From: an uncultured Collinsella sp.
GTDB lineage: Bacteria; Actinomycetota; Coriobacteriia; Coriobacteriales; Coriobacteriaceae
Assembly: GCA_900551015.1 (NCBI GenBank)
Contig: URUI01000032.1
Coordinates: forward strand, 1-22,658
DNA length: 22,658 nt
Direction of reading: 5' to 3'
The notes beneath the pieces are model-generated. The model had not been told where the DNA came from and searched no databases. It saw only the letters and a program-made list of their open reading frames with translations. This document shows, piece by piece, positions 20,544-22,658 of this stretch. A program made the position numbers and the translations under genes. Every line of letters begins with the position of its first letter. Position 1 is the first letter of the stretch.

Positions 20544-22403
20544 CTACTGGGCAAACTGGCTGCGGTAGAGCTCGGCGTAGAAGCCGCCTGCCGCTAGCAA
20601 CTCGTCGTGCGTGCCGCGCTCGATAATCTGGCCGTCGCGCATAACCAGAATGCAGTCGGCATTGCGGATCGTCGACAGGCGGTGCGCCACCACAAAGCTC
20701 GTGCGGCCAGCCATGAGCTCGTCGAATGCCGCCTGCACCTGCAGCTCGGTACGCGTATCGATGCTCGACGTTGCCTCGTCCAGCAGCAGAATCGCCGGAT
20801 CGGTGAGCATGACGCGCGCGATGCACAGCAGCTGTTTTTGACCTTGGCTAAACGTGCCACCGTCCTCGCCGATCACCGTATCGTAGCCGCCTGGCAGCTG
20901 CACGATAAACTTGTGCGCGTGCGCGCGCTTGGCGGCCTCGACAATCTGCTCGCGCGTGGCATCGGGGCAACCGTAGGCAATGTTTTCGGCCACCGTGCCC
21001 TCGAACAGCCAGGTGTCCTGCAGCACCATGCCAAAGACGCGGCGCAGGCTCGCGCGCGTATAGTCACGCGAGGAGCGACCATCGACCGCGATGCGCCCAG
21101 CATCGATATCGTAAAAGCGCAGCAGCAGATTGATGAGCGTCGTCTTGCCACAGCCCGTGGGACCGACGAGGGCAAAGCGCGTACCGGGTTTGGCCTCGAT
21201 GCAGATATCCTGCAGCAGCTTGCGGTCGGGCACATAGCTAAAGTCCACGTGTTCAAAGGTCACCTCGCCCTGCGGGGCGACAAGCTCCACGGCATCCGCC
21301 GCGTCGGGCTCCTGCTCGCGTGCATCGAGCAGCGCGAACATGCGGCGCGCCGAGGCATACGCCGTCTGGATCTGCGTAATGACGTTGGTGACCTCGTTGA
21401 ACGGCTTGGTGTACTGGTTGGCATAGGACAGGAAAATCTGCACGCCGCCCACCGTAAGCGCCGCGGGCACGCCCGTGATCACGCCCACGCAGCCGATCAC
21501 AGCGACCACGGCATAGATGATGTTATTGATAAAGCGCGTGCCGGGGTTAGAAAGCGAGCCCATAAACTGCGCGCGCTCACCCGCCGTATACAGCTCGGCG
21601 TTGAGGGCATCGAAGCGCTGCTGAGCGCTCGGGCCGTAGGCAAACGCGTCCACGAGCTTTTGTTCACCCACATACTCCTCGATATGACCGCCGAGTTGGC
21701 CTTGAATACGCTGCTGCGCCGTAAAGCTCTTGTTGGAGAGCTTGGCAATAGCACCGGCTGCAAAGATGGAGAGCGGCGTGACGAGCACCACCACGAGCGT
21801 CATGGTCAGGTTGATGGAAAGCATAAACGCGAGCGTGCCCACGATGGTGATGACGCCGGTAAAGAGCTGGGTAAAGCCCTGCAGCAGACCATCGCCCACC
21901 TGGTCGACGTCGTTGACTACGCGGCTCATAAGGTCACCGTGGGCATGGCTGTCGATAAAGCTGAGCGGCATACGGCTGAGCTTGTCGCTCGCCTCCACGC
22001 GCATGTCGCGCACCGTCTCGTAGGACAGACGGTTAACGCAGTAGCCCTGCAGCCACTGGAAGGCCGCGGCACCTACGACGACAATCGCGAGTTTGGTGAC
22101 GAGCGGCAGCAGCGCGTCAAAGTCCACCTGCCCGGCGGCAACGATGAGGTCGATGCCCTCGCCGATGAGGATGGGCGTGTAGAGCTGCAGGATAACGGAG
22201 ATGGCGGCACTCACAAACGAAGCCGCAAACGAGACGCGGTGCGGGCGAACATAGCCCAGCAGGCGGCGGGTCACCGCACCCACGGGATAGCGCTCGGGAT
22301 CACCGGGTTGGCGCGGACCGTCGCCCAGGTCGTTAAGGTTATCGTTGCCGGACACGTTAGCGGTCATCGTGGCGACCGAACCGGAGGAAGTATACGGATT
22401 CAT
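20544..22403 (-). CDS. ABC exporter, fused permease-ATPase, TM288-type subunit
   Basis: This is an ABC exporter half-transporter of 619 residues (ABCB/multidrug type). A polar N-terminal leader of about 45 residues precedes six membrane helices (about 50-340) with the typical RRLLGYVRPHR and MSRVVNDVDQVGDGL. The nucleotide-binding domain has Walker A GPTGCGKTT (Lys about 420), Q loop MVLQDTWLFEGTVAENI, signature FSQGQKQ, Walker B ILLLDEATSSID with catalytic Glu, and switch His in VAHRLST. SQGQ in place of SGGQ is usual in this subfamily as I recall. The ATG follows the upstream stop directly, with AAGGAGG eight bases away, so it is coupled to the partner gene. Together they should form a heterodimeric exporter; the substrate (drug, lipid or peptide) cannot be told. 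Confidence 0.92.
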   Translation of the reverse strand: MNPYTSSGSVATMTANVSGNDNLNDLGDGPRQPGDPERYPVGAVTRRLLGYVRPHRVSFAASFVSAAISVILQLYTPILIGEGIDLIVAAGQVDFDALLPLVTKLAIVVVGAAAFQWLQGYCVNRLSYETVRDMRVEASDKLSRMPLSFIDSHAHGDLMSRVVNDVDQVGDGLLQGFTQLFTGVITIVGTLAFMLSINLTMTLVVVLVTPLSIFAAGAIAKLSNKSFTAQQRIQGQLGGHIEEYVGEQKLVDAFAYGPSAQQRFDALNAELYTAGERAQFMGSLSNPGTRFINNIIYAVVAVIGCVGVITGVPAALTVGGVQIFLSYANQYTKPFNEVTNVITQIQTAYASARRMFALLDAREQEPDAADAVELVAPQGEVTFEHVDFSYVPDRKLLQDICIEAKPGTRFALVGPTGCGKTTLINLLLRFYDIDAGRIAVDGRSSRDYTRASLRRVFGMVLQDTWLFEGTVAENIAYGCPDATREQIVEAAKRAHAHKFIVQLPGGYDTVIGEDGGTFSQGQKQLLCIARVMLTDPAILLLDEATSSIDTRTELQVQAAFDELMAGRTSFVVAHRLSTIRNADCILVMRDGQIIERGTHDELLAAGGFYAELYRSQFAQ

Positions 22404-22658
22404 CTAGCAGCCCTCCTTTGTGCAGATAGGCGCAGGGGCAGTCGGGGCGGGTGTGGGCGCCATACTCCCCTGCTGACCCTCGAGCTCCTCACGGCGAAGC
22501 TGCGACTGACAGATTTCGCGGTAGAGCTGGCAGGTCGCGTACAGCTCATCGTGCGTGCCCAGGCCCGCGACCGAACCGTGATCGAGCACGCAGATCATGT
22601 CGGCGTCGCGCACGGTCGAGACGCGCTGGCTCACGATGACGGTCGTCAGCGGCAGCCC
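22404..22658 (-). CDS. ABC exporter, TM287-type partner subunit, C-terminal fragment (cut by window edge)
   Basis: The frame is open to the last base, giving the final 85 residues of an ABC ATPase. TTVIVSQRVSTVRDADMICVLDHGSVAGLGTHDEL is the switch-loop region and the end of the nucleotide-binding domain. A Pro/Ala-rich tail ending in CTKEGC follows. The switch position has Gln (VSQRVST) instead of His, as in the degenerate-site subunit of TM287/288-type exporters. An internal GTG at 22634 is not the start. Its stop touches the ATG of the downstream subunit. Confidence 0.85.
   Translation of the reverse strand, partial: GLPLTTVIVSQRVSTVRDADMICVLDHGSVAGLGTHDELYATCQLYREICQSQLRREELEGQQGSMAPTPAPTAPAPICTKEGC

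Overview
The window is GC-rich, densely coding DNA with mostly short gaps. Gene content and style suggest a Gram-positive actinobacterium of the class Coriobacteriia, most likely Collinsella or a close relative. The clues are an LtaS-like polymer synthase, a SipW-type signal peptidase with several SipW-class secreted proteins, a LAATG cell-wall sorting signal, and strong GGAGG-type ribosome sites. The genus is an inference from general knowledge, not from a search.

Layout. Positions 1-1284 (+) hold the 3' part of an RlmKL-type 23S rRNA methyltransferase, converging on a potassium block read leftward. That block is kup (6094-4067), a 56-residue single-span membrane protein (4006-3836), a KdpD-like kinase lacking the usual N-terminal sensor half (3722-2097), and kdpE (2092-1379). 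No kdpFABC pump genes are in view, so this kinase/regulator pair may serve the Kup transporter. A nitroreductase (7130-6261, -) is divergent from an LtaS-like membrane sulfatase-fold enzyme (7344-9644, +).

The centre (19222-10349, read leftward) is a six-gene operon for a predicted extracellular fibre or matrix system: sipW, a TasA-like subunit, a second SipW-class protein, a giant GLUG/GxW-repeat surface protein of about 1820 residues, a third SipW-class protein, and a LAATG-anchored protein. The last four genes are nearly contiguous, with gaps of 1-3 nt suggesting translational coupling. A strong hairpin after the TasA-like gene may lower expression of the downstream genes. The AT-rich 5' region contains a run of nine C (nine G on the transcribed strand) between possible promoter elements.

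The operon is bracketed by non-coding repeats. Two arrays with an exact 62-bp period (five units at 9881-10174, three at 19624-19795) lie in the same orientation on either side, and their first three units align one to one. The left side also has two copies, in opposite orientation, of a large stem-loop (9665-9794 and 10203-10329). Their cores are almost identical, while their outer arms are unrelated between copies but self-complementary within each copy.

To the right are a flavodoxin-like gene with a clear terminator (20432-19881), a TM288-type ABC exporter subunit (22403-20544), and the C-terminal end of its TM287-type partner, cut by the window edge.
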